Under the pieces are notes generated by a model, which saw only the letters and a program-made list of their open reading frames with translations, was not told the DNA's origin and ran no database searches. From Chloroflexota bacterium (lineage in GTDB: Bacteria > Chloroflexota > Anaerolineae > B4-G1 > DUEL01): a DNA stretch of 64,000 nt. Position 1 is the stretch's first letter; every line of letters begins with the position of its first letter. Both the position numbers and the translations under genes were made by a program. Positions 26,576-35,659 of this stretch are shown here, in pieces. The DNA is taken from positions 124,001 through 188,000 of the forward strand of contig JADBJJ010000012.1 of the NCBI GenBank assembly GCA_014874475.1. The letters run 5' to 3'.

Positions 26576-26720
26576 CTGCTGTATAACGACAGTGCGGGGC
26601 CCAGGCCCCGCATTGTGCTTGTGTCCCTTTCGGAGGGGGCTTTGCTATTGGGCCCAGTGGTGAACCGCCGGCAAAGGAAGCCCGGCAATTTGGGCACTTT
26701 TTGCCTGTACCACTTTGTGC

Positions 26721-26726
26721 TACAAT
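26721..26726 (+). promoter_or_regulatory. candidate -10 box of the dehydratase operon
   Basis: TACAAT lies 31 nt before the ATG at 26758, leaving room for the AGGAGG ribosome-binding site. A TTGCCT at 26701 is only 14 nt upstream, so the -35 is uncertain. Confidence 0.45.
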
Positions 26727-26757
26727 TAGGGCAACATTGATAAGCCCAGGAGGCCCA

Positions 26758-27873
26758 ATGGCATCCACCCCCACTATCCCTTCCCGCACCGAAACCATCC
26801 GCGCCTGGAAAGAGCAGGGTGGGGCAATCGCCGCCGTTCTTCCCATCCATCACCCTCGGGCCCTGTTGCGGGCCTTCGGCCTGCTTCCGGTGGAGGTCTG
26901 GGGGCCGCCGCGCGTGGACCCGGCCCCCGGAGCGGCTCACCTCCAGCCCTACGTCTGCTCCATCGTCGGCAACGCGCTCTCATTTCTGCTGAGGGACGGT
27001 CTGGAAGTAGCGGATGTCATCCTCGTCCCCCACGCCTGCGACTCGCTCCAGGGGCTGGGGAGCCTCCTGCTGGACTTCGTGCGGCCCCGGCAGCCAGTCT
27101 TCCCCCTCTACATCCCGCGCGGTCGCCGCGAGAGCGACCTCCAGTTTCTCGCCGACGAATGCCGCGCCCTCTACGACAAACTGGCCGCCGCCACCGGCCG
27201 CACCCCATCGGAGGCCGAACTGATGGAAAGCATCCGTCGGGAGGAAGAAGCGGACGGCCTGCTGGCGGAACTCTACCGTCGACGCCGCACGCTCCCCCTG
27301 ACCGACCTGGCCTTCTACCGGCTGGCGCGGGCCCGGGAGTACCTGCCCGCCGAGGAATTCGCTGCCCTGCTCCGCGCCGTGCTGGATACCCCGCCCACCG
27401 ACCCGAGCGCTGGCCTCCCCATCCTCCTCTCCGGCATCGTCCCGGAGCCGATGGGGCTCCTGGATGCCATCACCCAAATGGGCGGCGTGGTCGTCGCAGA
27501 CGACTTGGCCTGCTGCGGGCGCCGCCTCTACCCGCCCGGCACCAGCACCGCCCCCTTCCGCCGGATGGCGGAGCGCATCCTGAACGCCCCACCCGACCCT
27601 ACCCGGGGCAGTCCCATCGCGGAGCGGCTTCGGCATCTGATGGGGATGGCTCGGGAGACCGGCGCGCGCGGCGTTGTCTTCTACGATGTTAAATTCTGCG
27701 AGCCGGAACTCTTTGACCTGCCCCTCCTGCGCCGGAGGCTCCAGGAGGCCGGCCTGCCGTCCGTCCACATAGAAGTGGACCTGAATGACCCCCTCTCCGG
27801 CCAGATTCTCACCCGCGTGGAAGCATTCCTGGAAATGGTCGCCCATCAGACTCCAGAGGAGGGCCACCGATGA
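26758..27873 (+). CDS. 2-hydroxyacyl-CoA dehydratase family protein, first subunit
   Basis: A 371-residue member of the HgdB/FldC/BcrC-type family, whose iron-sulfur subunits dehydrate 2-hydroxyacyl-CoA or reduce aromatic CoA esters. Candidate cluster cysteines are in [34 protein letters not shown] and [16 protein letters not shown] lies 6 nt before the ATG; the extension to 26701 is rejected. It overlaps the second subunit by 4 nt. The ATP-dependent activator (HgdC type) is not in the window, so the substrate is unknown. Confidence 0.85.
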   Translation: MASTPTIPSRTETIRAWKEQGGAIAAVLPIHHPRALLRAFGLLPVEVWGPPRVDPAPGAAHLQPYVCSIVGNALSFLLRDGLEVADVILVPHACDSLQGLGSLLLDFVRPRQPVFPLYIPRGRRESDLQFLADECRALYDKLAAATGRTPSEAELMESIRREEEADGLLAELYRRRRTLPLTDLAFYRLARAREYLPAEEFAALLRAVLDTPPTDPSAGLPILLSGIVPEPMGLLDAITQMGGVVVADDLACCGRRLYPPGTSTAPFRRMAERILNAPPDPTRGSPIAERLRHLMGMARETGARGVVFYDVKFCEPELFDLPLLRRRLQEAGLPSVHIEVDLNDPLSGQILTRVEAFLEMVAHQTPEEGHR

Positions 27874-29186
27874 ATCTCTTCAATGCCCTGCGCTACGGCT
27901 GGAACGTGAATGTTCTGGGACCGGCGGTCCTCCGCCTGCAGCGATGGCAGGCCCAGCGCCGACCCGCCCGCTGGGACACCCGGTATCTCGCCCCGCCACT
28001 CCGCATTGCCCCTCGTACCAAAGAACTGGTCGCCCGGCACTGGCTGGCGGGCCGCTACGCGAACGGCTACCGCAAAGTGGCCTGGGTCACCTCCGGTGCA
28101 CCGGTAGAACTCCTGAAGGCGCTGGATTTCTACGTCCTTTACCCGGAGAACCACGCCGCCATCTGTGGGACAGCCCGGGTGGCGGTGGACATCGCGTCTG
28201 AAGCGGAGAGCGCGGGATATTCCCGCGACCTCTGCTCCTACGCCCGCACCGACATCGGCGCCGTCCTCTCCGGCAAGACTCCGGTGGGCCACTTGCCCAA
28301 ACCGGACGTCCTCTTCGCCTGCACCAACATCTGCCAGACCGTCCTCTTCTGGTACCGGGTCCTGGCCGAATATTTCGGCGCCCCGCTGGTTCTGATAGAT
28401 ACCCCTTTCGTCTACACCGAAGAGGCGGCGGAGCACGCCGTCCGCTACGTCCGGCGGCAACTGGAGGAGGCGGTGCCCATCCTGGAGCGGATCGCCGGGA
28501 AACGGCTGGACGAGCGAAAACTGCGGCAGGTGGGCCTGCTGAGCAAGCGGGCCTCCGAACTCTGGCTGGAAATCCTGCAGCGCTGCCGTCACCGACCGGC
28601 CCCCATCTCCGTCTTTGACCAGTTCATCCAGATGGCCCCCATCGTGGAGATGCGCGGTGACCCGGAGACGGTGGACTTCTACGCCGCGCTGCTGAAAGAG
28701 GTGGATGAGCGCATCGCCACCGGAATCGGCGCCGTCAAAAACGAACGCCAGCGCGTCCTCTGGGATAATCTCCCCATCTGGTACCGGCTGCGCTACCTGG
28801 CAGAGTTTCTGGCCCAGCACGGCGTCGCTGTCGTCGCCTCCACCTACACCAACGCCTGGGGCGAACTGGCCCCACTCATTGATCCGGACGACCTCTGGGA
28901 GTCTATGGCCCGCACGTACATCTACCCCATCCTGAACCGGGGGACGGGCCACAAACTGCGGACGATGCAACAGATGGTGAAGGAGTACCAGTTGGACGGC
29001 GCCATTCTCCACTCCGACCGGTCCTGCAAGCCGTACTCCATCGGGCAGATGGACCAGCGGGACCGGCTGATTCGGGAGTTGGGGGTCCCGGCGCTGTTGC
29101 TGGAGGCCGACCACAACGACTTTCGGGTGTTCGCCGAAGAGCAGGTCGCCACCCGCCTGGCAGCGTTCGTGGAGATGCTGGGATGA
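27870..29186 (+). CDS. 2-hydroxyacyl-CoA dehydratase family protein, second subunit
   Basis: A 438-residue paralogous subunit. Conserved features are [19 protein letters not shown] and PENHAAICG in the N-terminal domain, [14 protein letters not shown] (cluster cysteines), [20 protein letters not shown] and [11 protein letters not shown]. Coupled by ATGA overlap to the first subunit; the two probably form a heterodimer with [4Fe-4S] clusters. Anaerobic amino-acid or aromatic acid metabolism is the usual setting of the family. Confidence 0.87.
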   Translation: MNLFNALRYGWNVNVLGPAVLRLQRWQAQRRPARWDTRYLAPPLRIAPRTKELVARHWLAGRYANGYRKVAWVTSGAPVELLKALDFYVLYPENHAAICGTARVAVDIASEAESAGYSRDLCSYARTDIGAVLSGKTPVGHLPKPDVLFACTNICQTVLFWYRVLAEYFGAPLVLIDTPFVYTEEAAEHAVRYVRRQLEEAVPILERIAGKRLDERKLRQVGLLSKRASELWLEILQRCRHRPAPISVFDQFIQMAPIVEMRGDPETVDFYAALLKEVDERIATGIGAVKNERQRVLWDNLPIWYRLRYLAEFLAQHGVAVVASTYTNAWGELAPLIDPDDLWESMARTYIYPILNRGTGHKLRTMQQMVKEYQLDGAILHSDRSCKPYSIGQMDQRDRLIRELGVPALLLEADHNDFRVFAEEQVATRLAAFVEMLG

Positions 29187-29190
29187 GAAG

Positions 29191-29862
29191 ATGCCCCCAT
29201 CTGATGCTGACCTGTGGGCTCAGGAATTGAGACCGTACGGCCTGCTCGTCGCTGCTCCCTGGCAGTGGGAGGAGGACGAGCGGAACCTGGTCCTCCGCGC
29301 CGTACAACGGATGGCGCAGGCACTGGGCGGAGCCGAAGGGATGAGCCGAGCGCTGGGAAACGTCCGGCTGGAGAAACGGAAAGAGGGCGGTGGCAGGCTG
29401 TATGCTTTCTGGCCCCGTCCTCCCTGGATGCGTATGGTCATCGGAGAGCCGATCCTCCACCAGAAACCGGAATGGCTGGGGGAGGTCGCATTCGTGCATG
29501 AACTGGGCCACGCCTGGGATGCCCGGACGGCGAATATCGCTGCTCGCATTCTGGGCCAACCCGGCCGGATCGTTCGGGAACTGGTGCGATTTGTCGGGGA
29601 GGAGCCCGGCCCGACATGGTACGGCAGCGGATTATTCGGCCTCCGCCGGACCCTCCGCGCGGCCAGCGAAGAGTGGGCCGAAATGGTAGCGGCCTACCTG
29701 TACCCGGAATATATCGCCCACCTCTTCTCCCGTCCGGAGGAACAGGCATGGCCTCAGCGGATCGGGCTGGCAGGGCACATGCGCCCCGGCCTGGGCATCC
29801 GGCATCGGATTTATGTGGAGGGCCGTTTCGGAGAAATCCGCCTGCTTGTGACGAACGGCTGA
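29191..29862 (+). CDS. hypothetical HELGH-containing zincin-like protein
   Basis: A 223-residue protein I cannot place in a named family. VAFVHELGHAWD carries a zinc-binding HExxH (His103, Glu104, His107), and SEEWAEMVAAY about 57 residues later may supply a glutamate ligand as in gluzincins. No signal peptide or clear membrane segment is seen. It starts 4 nt after the dehydratase stop and precedes a glycosyltransferase. Whether it is a peptidase or a structural relative is open. Confidence 0.55.
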   Translation: MPPSDADLWAQELRPYGLLVAAPWQWEEDERNLVLRAVQRMAQALGGAEGMSRALGNVRLEKRKEGGGRLYAFWPRPPWMRMVIGEPILHQKPEWLGEVAFVHELGHAWDARTANIAARILGQPGRIVRELVRFVGEEPGPTWYGSGLFGLRRTLRAASEEWAEMVAAYLYPEYIAHLFSRPEEQAWPQRIGLAGHMRPGLGIRHRIYVEGRFGEIRLLVTNG

Positions 29863-29888
29863 CGGCTACGAACGACCGGCTGACCCCA

Positions 29889-31076
29889 ATGATGCGCGTC
29901 GTGATGATTGGCCCCTTCGGCTTGCGGCCCCGGGGGACGATGTCCGTCCGGGCTCTCCCCATGGCCCGCGCGCTGGCGGCCCGGGGACACACCGTCACCC
30001 TCCTCCTTCCGCCCTGGCAGAACCGGGAGGATGCCGGACAATGCGAGGAGGATGCCGGGGTGAGGGTGGAGAATATCCCCCTTCCGCCCCGCGTGCCTCT
30101 CCTCTTCCACCTGTGGACAGCCCGACGGCTGGCCGTTCGCGCTCTGGCCCTGCGGCCCGACGTCATCCACTTTTTCAAGCCCAAAGCCTACAGCGGCCTG
30201 GCTCACTTCCTGTTGACCCTTCGGACGCGCTCCAGGCGGCCTCGCCTGGTGGTGGATAGCGACGACTGGGAGGGCCCCGGCGGCTGGAACGATATGACCG
30301 ACCCCGTCTCCGGGCAGTTCCTCTACACCCCGGCCCAGAGGCGGTTCTTCGCCTGGCAGGAACGCTGGGGCCTGACCCATGCGGATGCCGTCACCGTCGC
30401 CAGCCGCACGCTGGAGAGCCTGGTCTGGGCGCTGGGGGTGCCACCGGGGCAGGTCTTCTACATCCCCAACGGGTGGGCTGGTCCAGAGGCTCCTCCGTCT
30501 CTCCGAACCGACAAGGGCCCACCCGTTATCCTCCTCTATACCCGTTTCTTTGAGTTTCCCGTATCGCGCGTGGTGGGCCTGCTGCGCCGGGTGCAGGAAC
30601 GGGTCCCCCAGGCCCGTCTGCGGGTGGTGGGAAAAGGGCTGTTCGGAGAAGAGACCCGCCTGCTGGAAGAGGCCCGGCGGGCCGGACTGGCGGAGGCGGT
30701 AGAGTACGTCGGCTGGGTGGAGCCGGAGCGGTTACCGGAGGTCTTCGGCCAGGTGACTCTGGCGATCTATCCCTTTGACGACACGCTCATCAACCGGGCG
30801 AAATGTCCGGTCAAACTGCTGGACCTGTTAGGGGCGGGAGTGCCGGTCGTCGCCGAGGCGGTGGGGGAAATCCGCGAGGTCATCCGTCACGGGGAAACGG
30901 GCTGGCTCGTCCCCCCCGGAGACGAGGCCGCCTTCGCCGGCGCGGTCCTGCGTCTTTTAGACGAGCGGGACCTGTGCCGCCGGTTGGGCATGGAGGCCGC
31001 CCGCGATATCCGCGAACGCCGTTCGTGGACGCGGTTGGTTACGGAGGTGGAGTGGGCGTATGAGGTGAGACGGTGA
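29889..31076 (+). CDS. glycosyltransferase family 4-like protein
   Basis: A 395-residue GT-B glycosyltransferase. The N-terminal domain has IGPFGLRPRGTMSVRALPMARALAARGH; the C-terminal nucleotide-sugar domain has YIPNGW, RVVGKG, YVGWVEPERLPEVF, LLDLLGAGVPVVAEAVGE and the terminal EVIRHGETGWLVPPGD block. Tandem ATGs occur at 29889 and 29892. The following VanZ gene overlaps by 4 nt. The sugar and acceptor are unknown; a surface polysaccharide or glycolipid is plausible. Confidence 0.87.
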   Translation: MMRVVMIGPFGLRPRGTMSVRALPMARALAARGHTVTLLLPPWQNREDAGQCEEDAGVRVENIPLPPRVPLLFHLWTARRLAVRALALRPDVIHFFKPKAYSGLAHFLLTLRTRSRRPRLVVDSDDWEGPGGWNDMTDPVSGQFLYTPAQRRFFAWQERWGLTHADAVTVASRTLESLVWALGVPPGQVFYIPNGWAGPEAPPSLRTDKGPPVILLYTRFFEFPVSRVVGLLRRVQERVPQARLRVVGKGLFGEETRLLEEARRAGLAEAVEYVGWVEPERLPEVFGQVTLAIYPFDDTLINRAKCPVKLLDLLGAGVPVVAEAVGEIREVIRHGETGWLVPPGDEAAFAGAVLRLLDERDLCRRLGMEAARDIRERRSWTRLVTEVEWAYEVRR

Positions 31077-31522
31077 TCCGTCGGGCACTCTGGGGGCTGC
31101 TGGCAATGGCCTGGATGGGGTTCCTTTTCTGGCTCTCCGCTCAGCCGGACCTTCCCCACGCGCCGGAGCCGTGGCTGGATATGGTAGTGAAAAAATCGGG
31201 GCACGCCGTGCTCTATGGAGTACTGGCATGGCTCTATCTGGGCGTCCTGCGGGGAGACGGTCCTCCCTCCGACCGGACGCGCCTCCTGGCTGCCGGGCTG
31301 GCGATACTCTACGCCGTCACCGACGAAATCCACCAGTCCTTTGTCCCAGGGCGAACGCCCTCGCCGTGGGATGTGGTCATAGACGGCATCGGGGCCGCGC
31401 TGGCGGTTGGGGTTGGGGGCAAGCGGCAAAGCCACCCCCTTAACTCCTGTTCTCTCCCCCCGGAGAAGCCTCCAACAGACCCCGGGCCCGGTAGAGCACA
31501 ACCCCCAGAACCGGCACAGTGA
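31073..31522 (+). CDS. VanZ-like membrane protein
   Basis: A 149-residue VanZ-family protein with about four transmembrane segments: MAWMGFLFWLSAQPDLP, KKSGHAVLYGVLAWLYLG, and YAVTDEIHQSFVPGRTPSPWDVVIDGIGA with the conserved E-H-Q-x-F and GR-x-x-D residues. It starts with GTG overlapping the glycosyltransferase stop. Its last 28 residues are Pro-rich, unconserved and lie antisense to the 3' end of the next gene. Confidence 0.82.
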   Translation: MIRRALWGLLAMAWMGFLFWLSAQPDLPHAPEPWLDMVVKKSGHAVLYGVLAWLYLGVLRGDGPPSDRTRLLAAGLAILYAVTDEIHQSFVPGRTPSPWDVVIDGIGAALAVGVGGKRQSHPLNSCSLPPEKPPTDPGPGRAQPPEPAQ

Positions 31523-32645
31523 CCTGAACGGCGCGATGGAGAAAGCGCCACTGGCCGTAGGTCAGCGGGCCTCCCAGAAAAGTGGCCAGCCAGACCAGGG
31601 CGTAGAGCCCGCGCCACCGCCCTCGCCACCGTACCTCCTCTTCCCAGAGCAGGATGGCAGGGATGAGCAACACGGCCCAGTCGTAAATCATCGCGTGGGG
31701 GGTGATCCAGAGGGTCAGAGCGACCGCCGCCGCAAAGGTCAGCGGAACGCGGGCCCGATGGGCCCGCCAGAACCGATACCCCTCCGCGATCCCCAGCCCG
31801 GCCAGTAGCAGGGTCAGGACATCCCCCAGGAGCGGCCATTCCGGGATCAGCAGCCGCCAGAAGCCCCGAACGGTATGCAGGTGCCAGATGGGAAATTCCT
31901 GCCAGTCGGGAAGGTCTGGCAGGACAGTCTGGGCGAAGTGGAGGTAGGCCCGGCTGGCCTCGGGCCAGGCGACGAAGCACAGGAGGACCAGGGCCGCGCT
32001 TCCCAGCGCCCATCCCCCCAGCGCTTTCCACCCTTCCCGTCCGCTGATCAGCCAGAGGAGCACCACCCCCAGGGTCAGTTGCGGCTTGTACATCAGCGCG
32101 GCCAGCACCAGTCCGGCGGCCCAGGGTTGCCTGTCCCACCAGAGTCGGTAGGTCAGGGCCAGGAGGAATAGACTGAGCAGGCTGTTCTGGCCGTAACTGA
32201 CCGCGGCGAAGACGGGAAACCAGGTCAGAGACCACAGGAACGGGCGGAATGAGCGAATGCCCATGAGACGGATACTGGCCCACAGGGCCACCAGTCCCAG
32301 CAAACTCCAGAGGGCAAACGCCAGGCCATACGGCAACAGGGCCAGGGGGGCAAAGAGGGCCGCAAAGAAGGGCGGGGTGATGAACGCGTAGTAGGCTCGC
32401 AGGCCGGGGCCGATGATTTCCTGTTCCAGTCGGACCTGGTATTCCACATCGTAGAGATGGGCGCTCTCCCCGCGCAGGAGCGTCGTCCCGGCGGCATAAA
32501 ACTGCAGGAAGTCCGTCCCCACCGGCTGCCCGACCAGGTCCAGATTTCCCGGTCCCAGGAGGATGCTCCCCAGCCAGGCCAGCCAGAGCACGCCGCCCGC
32601 CAGCCAGGCGTAGGAAAGGCGTCTTGGGGTCAACCAGCGAGTCAT
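31440..32645 (-). CDS. GT87/DUF2029 family polytopic glycosyltransferase-like protein
   Basis: A 401-residue integral membrane protein with about ten transmembrane segments. N-terminal features of the DUF2029 family are GTDFLQFYAAG, HLYDVEYQVRLEQ and FITPPFFAALFAPLALLPYG; a SYGQNSLLSLFLLALTY block follows. Members are GT-C-type, polyprenyl-phosphate-sugar-dependent transferases such as mannosyltransferases. It overlaps the upstream gene by 4 nt and converges on VanZ with 83 bp of antisense overlap. Confidence 0.82.
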   Translation of the reverse strand: MTRWLTPRRLSYAWLAGGVLWLAWLGSILLGPGNLDLVGQPVGTDFLQFYAAGTTLLRGESAHLYDVEYQVRLEQEIIGPGLRAYYAFITPPFFAALFAPLALLPYGLAFALWSLLGLVALWASIRLMGIRSFRPFLWSLTWFPVFAAVSYGQNSLLSLFLLALTYRLWWDRQPWAAGLVLAALMYKPQLTLGVVLLWLISGREGWKALGGWALGSAALVLLCFVAWPEASRAYLHFAQTVLPDLPDWQEFPIWHLHTVRGFWRLLIPEWPLLGDVLTLLLAGLGIAEGYRFWRAHRARVPLTFAAAVALTLWITPHAMIYDWAVLLIPAILLWEEEVRWRGRWRGLYALVWLATFLGGPLTYGQWRFLHRAVQVTVPVLGVVLYRARGLLEASPGGENRS

Positions 32646-34201
32646 GGCGCCCGTCTCCAGATTTCGGTCCGCTCGTCGGCATACTCCTGCTCCCAGCGGG
32701 GGTCGTCCTCCAGCGCCCGGATCAACTCCCCCTGCAGTTCCCGGTCCACCATCAGGCGGTCCACCCCGTATTGCTCCAGCAGTTCGTTATAGCGCACGCC
32801 CCGGCCGATGCGGATGTAGTCCAGCCACTGGTCGTAGGGGTAGAGTTCCACGCGCGGGTCCACAAAGACCTTCTGCTGGGGCAGGGCCCAGATGAGGTAA
32901 CTGCCGTAGCCCATTTCGTTGAAGAGACGACCGCCGGGGTGGGCGCGCAGGTACTCCACGGCGGCGACAGGCGTCTCCCGGCCTACCAGCGGCGCCGGCT
33001 GAACGCCCCGCCAGACCTGTTTCCAGTACGTTTCGGGCAAAGGCAACCGCTCCACCCACCAGGGTTGAGCCAGGAGGACGGGCACGGCCAGCAGAAGGAG
33101 CAGGATCAGGTTGACAGGGTGGCGGCGGGCAGGCAGGCGCAGGTTGATGGCCTGCGCAGCGGTCTCCGCCAGAATGGGCATCACCGTCATCCCGTACCAG
33201 ACGACGTAGCGCATCCCGCTCCAGGCCAGCCAGAGGAAACCCACCATCAGCAGCGCGTCGGTAGGGGTGGGGCGACGGCGGGCCCAGGCCACCGTCAGCA
33301 ACAAAACCAGGATGCTGATGTAGAAGACGACGTTGGCGGCGCCGGAGGGGGTGGGAGACTGCCACTCCACCACCAGGGCCTGGCTGGGCCGGTCGGTGAG
33401 GAGGTTCACCACGTAGGCGGCGATGCCGACGCCGCGCGGGTTGGCCAGGGTTGCCAGAGCCGTCAGCGCGCCGACTCCGAATAGGAAACCGACTCGGCGC
33501 CAGGGGAGGGCATCTGGACGGTGCTCCGCAGCGCCGTGCGCCTGATTCCAGGCAGTCCGGAGCGCTTCGCCCACGGCGAAGATTCCCACCAGCACCAGCC
33601 CCAGGAGGAAGGAGCCGTGGACGTTGACCCAGAAGGCCATCAGCGGGGGGAGGAGCAGAAGGGAGGCGGGGCGGCATGTCGCTTCGCCGCGTGCTGGACT
33701 ACGGACGGGACAGGCCGCGTAGCGGGTCAGCAGCCAGAGGTAGAGGGCGAAGAGGGGGAAAGCCCAGATTTGCGGGCGGATAATGAGGTTATTCAGCGAC
33801 ATGCCCCCGGCCAGGGCCAGCGCGAGGGCCGTCAGCTGCCAGGAGCCACAGCGCTCCCGCGCCGTCCGCCCCACCAGCCAGAAGGCCAGCAGGACCAGGA
33901 GGTTGCGGGCGAAGGTGACCAGCGGAAGCCCTCCGGCCCGGTAGACCAGATAGAGGAGCAGTTCCCCCAGCCATGCGCCGTAGGTGAACGGGGCATCCGG
34001 TGGCAAGGTCCAGGCGAACATGTTGGTGGTCGGAATCGCGCGGGTGGTGAAGATGATTTCGCCGATTTTCAGATGCCACCAGAAGTCGTTGGGTGGCAGG
34101 GGTATCAGGGAGACCAGGAAACCCAGGCCCGCCAGGATAACGGCGAACCAGAGGGCATCAACGGATGGCCACCAGCGGTTGGCTATCAGAGCGCGTCGCA
34201 T
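32642..34201 (-). CDS. polytopic membrane protein, GT-C-like
   Basis: A 519-residue membrane protein with about ten to twelve hydrophobic segments. An early loop reads NDFWWHLKIGEIIFTTRAIPTTNMF, with acidic/aromatic residues after the first helix as in GT-C glycosyltransferases, then GAWLGELLLYLVYRAGGLPL. The C-terminal soluble part (about 410-519) contains GRLFNEMGYGSYLIWALP and VFVDPRVELYPYDQWLDY. The same family occurs in many bacterial genomes without known function. It sits within a run of GT87 genes. Confidence 0.7.
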   Translation of the reverse strand: MRRALIANRWWPSVDALWFAVILAGLGFLVSLIPLPPNDFWWHLKIGEIIFTTRAIPTTNMFAWTLPPDAPFTYGAWLGELLLYLVYRAGGLPLVTFARNLLVLLAFWLVGRTARERCGSWQLTALALALAGGMSLNNLIIRPQIWAFPLFALYLWLLTRYAACPVRSPARGEATCRPASLLLLPPLMAFWVNVHGSFLLGLVLVGIFAVGEALRTAWNQAHGAAEHRPDALPWRRVGFLFGVGALTALATLANPRGVGIAAYVVNLLTDRPSQALVVEWQSPTPSGAANVVFYISILVLLLTVAWARRRPTPTDALLMVGFLWLAWSGMRYVVWYGMTVMPILAETAAQAINLRLPARRHPVNLILLLLLAVPVLLAQPWWVERLPLPETYWKQVWRGVQPAPLVGRETPVAAVEYLRAHPGGRLFNEMGYGSYLIWALPQQKVFVDPRVELYPYDQWLDYIRIGRGVRYNELLEQYGVDRLMVDRELQGELIRALEDDPRWEQEYADERTEIWRRAP

Positions 34202-34473
34202 TCTCCGTTAGTCCTGTGTCTTTGTGGGAGGACCATCTCCCCGCAGCGCGCCGCATGAGCCCAGGCTTGAGCCTGGAAATCGTAGAGTTGGTTCGGGGAG
34301 AAGCGATCCAGCCATCCGGCCGCGTAGAGAGTGATAAAATCACTCCACAGGACCCAGCCCATACCACCGATCCAGCCCCGGTGAAGAAGGACTTCCAGCC
34401 CCCCCGCACACCAGATAGCGGCCCCGATCAGGCGCGGGTAATCCCGCAAGCGACGAGGATTAAAGAAGGGCAT
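34186..34473 (-). pseudogene. truncated N-terminal remnant of a GT87/DUF2029 gene
   Basis: A 95-residue ORF matching only the N-terminus of its full-length neighbours: one membrane segment, then DFITLYAAGWLDRFSPNQLYDF, comparable with TDFLQFYAAG...HLYDV at 31440-32645. It ends soon after, in an unrelated tail. It overlaps the genes on both sides by 16 and 14 nt, so the deletion preserved a continuous coding string. Best read as a decayed paralogue. Confidence 0.65.
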
Positions 34474-35659
34474 CCGGTCCCTCTTTCTGGACCTGGGCAA
34501 TCCGGCGGACCATTGCAACCCAGAGGAGCCAGAAGGGCGCCAGCCAGATATGCCAGAACATATTACCGCTGACAAACATCAAGATTCCATTTACAGCGAC
34601 GTAGATGCCCCAGAGGACCCACCACCAGGGGAGTCGCGGCCGCCATCCAAGACTGACGCTCGCAGGAATCAGCGCAACCAGCGCAACCATGTGGTCAAAG
34701 GTCCATCCATAGGGCATTGTGAGGAGAGAGAAAAGAACCCACCAGGGAAAGTTGTTCTCATTCACCCAATTCTGGCCTCTATGACGCAGAGCAAATCCGA
34801 TGGAGAAGAACGCGGCCAGGCCAGAAGGGAGGAACTGGAGCCAGAGCCGCTCCACGCCGAAGAAAAGGCGCAACCAGGCACCCAGCGTGGGAGTAGCCAG
34901 TTCCCTCAACGGGCCTTCCAGCAGAATCTGGAGCCACCCCCGTAACGCATCCGGGTTCATCAGGGCAACTATCAGGAGAGCCGCCAGCGGAACCCAGAGA
35001 AGTCCGGCTCCCAGCGCCCATCGTCGCCGGTAAAGAATTTGCAGGAGGAGCATTCCCAGCAGAAGATAACATACGTGGGGCTTGATCCATAACAGACTCA
35101 ACGCGACGCCCGATGCTATCCAGCGTTCTCGCTGTGCAAAGTGGAGGAAGCCCACCAGGCCCAATAGGAGGAGAGAGGAGATTTGCCCCATTTTCAGAGT
35201 GAGAAGGGCTGGGCCGAAGAGAAACGCCAGTCCCCATGCCATCAAACGGTAACCTCTGGGACCGCCTCCGATCAGCCACAATCGGTCTGCGCTCCAGGCC
35301 AGGGCGACCATCTGGAGGAAGAGCCAGAGGGCCCGGGCAAACGGGTAGGGGAGCATTCCCAAAGGGGTGAACAGGAGCGGCAGCCAGGGAGGGTTCCATA
35401 TCAGTAGTGGAGGGGAGGCTTCTTCGGGCGGGCGTCCGACCTCCCGTTCCAGAGCGAAAAGCGCTTCTGCATTATAGGGGTTTTGCCGGGCCGCGTTCAG
35501 CCGCCCGGCGGCCCAATAAGCGACGAAATCATCCCCTTGCAAGATATCTGGTTGGGTCAACCGCCAGGCGGCGAAGAAGAACAGGCCCACCCCGGCCAGC
35601 AGGAGCAGCGGCCAGCGGAGCCAGCGGTAGAGGGAAAGAACGCGGCTATTCTGCGCCAT
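34460..35659 (-). CDS. GT87/DUF2029 family polytopic glycosyltransferase-like protein
   Basis: A 399-residue membrane protein of the same family as 31440-32645. Landmarks are GDDFVAYWAAGRLNAARQNPYN, LLIWNPPWLPLLFTPLGMLPYPFAR and TLKMGQISSLLLLGLVGF, with about ten transmembrane segments. It overlaps the preceding paralogue and the remnant by 14 nt each. Probably adds a sugar to a lipid-linked or surface glycan; specificity unknown. Confidence 0.8.
   Translation of the reverse strand: MAQNSRVLSLYRWLRWPLLLLAGVGLFFFAAWRLTQPDILQGDDFVAYWAAGRLNAARQNPYNAEALFALEREVGRPPEEASPPLLIWNPPWLPLLFTPLGMLPYPFARALWLFLQMVALAWSADRLWLIGGGPRGYRLMAWGLAFLFGPALLTLKMGQISSLLLLGLVGFLHFAQRERWIASGVALSLLWIKPHVCYLLLGMLLLQILYRRRWALGAGLLWVPLAALLIVALMNPDALRGWLQILLEGPLRELATPTLGAWLRLFFGVERLWLQFLPSGLAAFFSIGFALRHRGQNWVNENNFPWWVLFSLLTMPYGWTFDHMVALVALIPASVSLGWRPRLPWWWVLWGIYVAVNGILMFVSGNMFWHIWLAPFWLLWVAMVRRIAQVQKEGPDALL

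Noticed and set aside
25683..26846. Minus-strand ORFs across the 30-bp repeat
   Set aside because: A 30-bp repeat leaves all frames open, so long ORFs there are expected; only the plus frame has a membrane protein and sigma-gene coupling.
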